DNA of 64,000 nucleotides. Origin: Bacteroidota bacterium. Lineage in GTDB: Bacteria > Bacteroidota > Bacteroidia > Bacteroidales > F082. The notes below the pieces were generated by a model, which saw only the letters and a list, made by a program, of their open reading frames with translations, did no database searches and had not been told where the DNA came from. Shown one piece after another: positions 61,434-64,000 of this stretch (position 1 is the first letter of the stretch; each line of letters opens with the position of its first letter). The stretch lies in the NCBI GenBank assembly GCA_018816765.1, contig JAHIUX010000073.1, positions 1-64,000 of the forward strand, written 5' to 3'. The translations under genes and the position numbers were made by a program.

Positions 61434-63932
61434 TTACTGAGGTTTCTGGTAAATGTAGGTGTTGTTGCGGTAATTGGTGTTGTTCTGATACCAGTCGGCA
61501 AAGAGGTTTCCACCCGTTTCAGCCCATTGGGCAAACTTCAGGTGTCCCGAGGTAATCTGCGACTGTTCAGTGGTATAACTGAATGACTGGGTGATGTTGA
61601 TGGCCCATGGCAGGTTGCCACTGGTTTTGTAGTACCTTGCTGATGCTGGGTCCGAACTGTCGTCCATGGTGGCAAAAAACACCGGATCGGCCAGTGAAGT
61701 TGGTGCGTAATCGGCCAGGTGCACTTCTTTCCCGCGAGTCATATCAATGATCAGGAAGGGGTTAAACAATTCTACCGGCACATCCGACAACAGGTATGTT
61801 CCCGGTTTCAGGGCCATATGAATGACAATGGTGTCGGGCTGGATATAGGGCAGTCCGGGAATCACATTGGCGCCAAAGCCAGCCGACGATTGTAAAATAT
61901 GCTTGATATTATCGAACACGATCACCGTTGGCCGCGACTGGTTGGCCTCGGTGCCGTTGGTCCTGAGCTGGATATAGGTTTCGTGGAGCTGGTATCCTGA
62001 GACTTCGATATCGGCCTGGGCGATGGTTCCGGGCAACTGGAACCCAAATCCGTTGCGCAGGCCTGCCCCGTTGGCCCTGATGATCATGGTGGCATGGATG
62101 TCGGCAATTTTGTTGGCGCTGTTAGTTACTGTGGTAAAGCGGTAATCGACAACGAGGTCGTTGAAATCGTAATCGCCCTTGCCGGGCCAGAGGTCTTCAA
62201 AGGCCAGGCTGCCGTTGCCTGCTGCCGGATAGTAGTTGTTGAAGGCACGGGCTGGGTCAGCAGGATATTCATCCTCGGTATCCATCACCCCGTCGCCATC
62301 CGTGTCGGCCGGGTTGCCTGTTTGCAGGAAAGCCGCCTGTATCTCCACCTGACTGAGGGCCTTGCTGTAGAGTTTCACCTCATCAATGGCTCCATTGAAA
62401 AATTTCTGTGCGCCATTATCCGATCCGATGGAGAAAGGACGGGTGTTGTAGGACAGGTTTGTGGCTGTGGCGACGGTGTTTTTGAGTTGTCCGTTAACAT
62501 ACAATTTCAGGCTGTTCCCTTCGAAGGTCATGGCAAGGTGGTACCATTCGTTCAGTTGCGGAACACCGCCCAGCCAGGTTATTGAGGCGTTGGTGCTGTT
62601 TGCGAGCCTCAGCCCGGCGCCCCATCCGTTCCATTTGTCCTGGTAAAGTCCGTAGCCATCCCAGTCGCCTTTCTGGGCAATTTTGGCTGTTTTGTTTTCA
62701 TTGGTTTTGGCCCAGCCCATAAGCGTAAACCCTGTCGAAGGATTCAGGCTTGCATGATGCGGAACCGTAACGTTCGACGAGCTTCCGTTGCATCCGATAC
62801 CGGGTCCGGCAACGCCGGTCACATGGCTGATGTTGCTCCCGGTGCCATTGTTGCTGCCTTTTGAATCGGCAAAAGCTGACCCTGTGTTTTCATCAAGTTT
62901 CCAAAAACTGATCAGTGTGTCTTCGCCGGTTCCGGGCTGGTGTGAGGAAGCCATGAGGTCGCGTACTTCCTCCTGCGTCAGGGCACGGTTAAACACTGCC
63001 ACCTCATCGAGGTCTCCACGGAAGAAATTCACTGATGACTGGTTTCCAATGATCAGGTTAGCCGTGGTCGTCTTCAGGTTGCCCGTGGCCGGGGCCGATT
63101 TCTTAAGTACGCCATCAACATAAATTTTCAGCGTCGATCCGTCATAGGTTGTTACAAGGTGGTGCCAGTTGTTGTCGATAATCCTGTCGGCGTAATCCGT
63201 TGTCACTTCCATCCATGTGGGCACATACACAGCGAAGGTAAGGCGACCGGTTGAGTTGATGCGGATGATGTATTTGGTGTTGTGGAACATGAACGCGCCG
63301 CCCACACCGGCATCGGGCAGGGCAAACCAGAGCGACTGGCTGATGGTGTTGCTGAGGATATTCAGTGAAGTGCTGTTCGGTATGACCACTGTGGAAGATG
63401 TTCCATTGAACGCCAACGCCGACTGACTCACTCCCGGCACCCATTCAGTGGCACCCGTTGTACCAGAGTTGGTCCCTGTCTGGTCGTTGATTACCGTGCC
63501 GCTGTTCTCGTCGAAGTGCCAGTAAGAAACGAGCCCTGAAGGGATGTTTATTTCCCTGCCGGCTTCTGTCAGCTTCAGTGCTGCCAGGTCAACAGCAAGG
63601 CTGTTTCCGGTGAGGGCATGCAGCGTGCCGTTGATCCGTAACTTGAACACAGTGGCCGGCAGGCTTAGATCTATCCTGAATTCAGGTTCTAACAGGTTGT
63701 TGTAACCCTTGTAATATGTCACACTCCCGTCTTCGGAGCTAATCTGTATCACGCCTGCCGTCGGGCTTACAATCGAAACCGCCACCACCTTGATGGTTTG
63801 CCAGTTAAAACTCGCAGGCACAACAAGTTCATCGAATGCTTTCGATTTTCCGAACGGATCGCTTTGCTTTCTGCACGAAGGTGCAACGATTGCAAGCAAT
63901 AAAAGCAGGAACAACCAATGAAAACGTTTCAT
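61434..63932 (-). CDS. LruC-domain lipoprotein with two LamG domains (2)
   Basis: An 832-residue lipoprotein (MKRFHWLFLLLLLAIVAPSC, Cys20). An N-terminal beta domain (about 30-125) resembles that of the protein at 55158 (FNWQTIKVVAVSIVSP). Two concanavalin-like LamG domains follow (about 133-325 and 340-540), each opening SYWHFDENSGT or SFWKLDENTGS and closing EVAVFNRALTQEEV or EVKLYSKALSQVEI. Then come a calcium loop DTDGDGVMDTEDEYP and an LruC domain (SLAFEDLWPGKGDYDFNDLVVDYRF). The start at 63932 is chosen for its basic residues before the hydrophobic stretch. A surface glycan-binding role is likely from the LamG pair. The 62 bases after it hold nothing recognised. Confidence 0.88.
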   Translation of the reverse strand: MKRFHWLFLLLLLAIVAPSCRKQSDPFGKSKAFDELVVPASFNWQTIKVVAVSIVSPTAGVIQISSEDGSVTYYKGYNNLLEPEFRIDLSLPATVFKLRINGTLHALTGNSLAVDLAALKLTEAGREINIPSGLVSYWHFDENSGTVINDQTGTNSGTTGATEWVPGVSQSALAFNGTSSTVVIPNSTSLNILSNTISQSLWFALPDAGVGGAFMFHNTKYIIRINSTGRLTFAVYVPTWMEVTTDYADRIIDNNWHHLVTTYDGSTLKIYVDGVLKKSAPATGNLKTTTANLIIGNQSSVNFFRGDLDEVAVFNRALTQEEVRDLMASSHQPGTGEDTLISFWKLDENTGSAFADSKGSNNGTGSNISHVTGVAGPGIGCNGSSSNVTVPHHASLNPSTGFTLMGWAKTNENKTAKIAQKGDWDGYGLYQDKWNGWGAGLRLANSTNASITWLGGVPQLNEWYHLAMTFEGNSLKLYVNGQLKNTVATATNLSYNTRPFSIGSDNGAQKFFNGAIDEVKLYSKALSQVEIQAAFLQTGNPADTDGDGVMDTEDEYPADPARAFNNYYPAAGNGSLAFEDLWPGKGDYDFNDLVVDYRFTTVTNSANKIADIHATMIIRANGAGLRNGFGFQLPGTIAQADIEVSGYQLHETYIQLRTNGTEANQSRPTVIVFDNIKHILQSSAGFGANVIPGLPYIQPDTIVIHMALKPGTYLLSDVPVELFNPFLIIDMTRGKEVHLADYAPTSLADPVFFATMDDSSDPASARYYKTSGNLPWAINITQSFSYTTEQSQITSGHLKFAQWAETGGNLFADWYQNNTNYRNNTYIYQKPQ

Positions 63933-64000
63933 GGCCACAGTGTTATTAAGGTAATCAATCTATAATACAATTCATATGCCACAACTCAATACCTTGATAT

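Overview
The window reads as a chromosomal segment of a Bacteroidota bacterium. The signs are a gldH lipoprotein gene, a type IX secretion C-terminal sorting domain, Bacteroidota-style -7 boxes (TAnnTTTG) ahead of several genes, a single-polypeptide cytochrome b next to SdhA/SdhB, two LruC-domain lipoproteins, and a split methylmalonyl-CoA mutase. The family is probably close to environmental, propionate-pathway Bacteroidales or Marinilabiliales, but I cannot fix the genus. Most of the DNA has mid-range GC. The glycosyltransferase gene at 1354-2823 and, less strongly, the 51.3-54.1 kb stretch are visibly AT-rich and may have been acquired. I see no rRNA, tRNA or CRISPR array.

Layout. 0-0.8 kb: an array of palindrome-bearing ~51-bp repeats beside a Y1/HUH transposase of the RAYT type. 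1.3-10.3 kb: envelope polysaccharide genes (three polytopic GT-C-like proteins, an MBOAT O-acyltransferase with its SGNH-like partner, a GT2 enzyme). 10.3-24.3 kb: one large minus-strand surface-structure locus. 24.5-29.1 kb: a YD-like secreted protein, an ECF sigma gene coupled to a trans-envelope anti-sigma/beta-barrel protein, and a divergent His/Gly-rich lipoprotein. 29.3-38 kb: core genes (PBP1A, gldH, ricT, holB, sdhCAB). 38-48.4 kb: two M24 peptidases, an alpha/beta hydrolase, a TMTC-like TPR membrane protein, a KAS III enzyme, a coiled-coil lipoprotein, an SDR and a VOC protein. 48.5-55 kb: small envelope proteins, a Crp/Fnr regulator with a palindromic operator, a transglutaminase-like TPR protein and a PAP2 phosphatase. 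55-64 kb: mutA-mutB between two LruC lipoprotein genes.

The most interesting part is 10.3-20.4 kb. Reading along the minus strand it encodes a pilus-chaperone-like Ig-fold protein, a secreted MORN-repeat protein, a small secreted beta protein, a soluble hybrid histidine kinase, a LuxR-type response regulator, a second small beta protein with its own terminator, a third small beta protein, and a 1079-residue outer-membrane barrel with Ig-like and SPOR-like C-terminal parts. The three small proteins are paralogues with two conserved tryptophan motifs. I infer a two-component-controlled chaperone-usher-like (or WxL-like) surface fibre system of Bacteroidota. Just upstream, in the same direction, sit one T9SS-sorted protein and two tail-fibre-like paralogues that may be its adhesive partners. 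None of these functions is proven by sequence reading alone.
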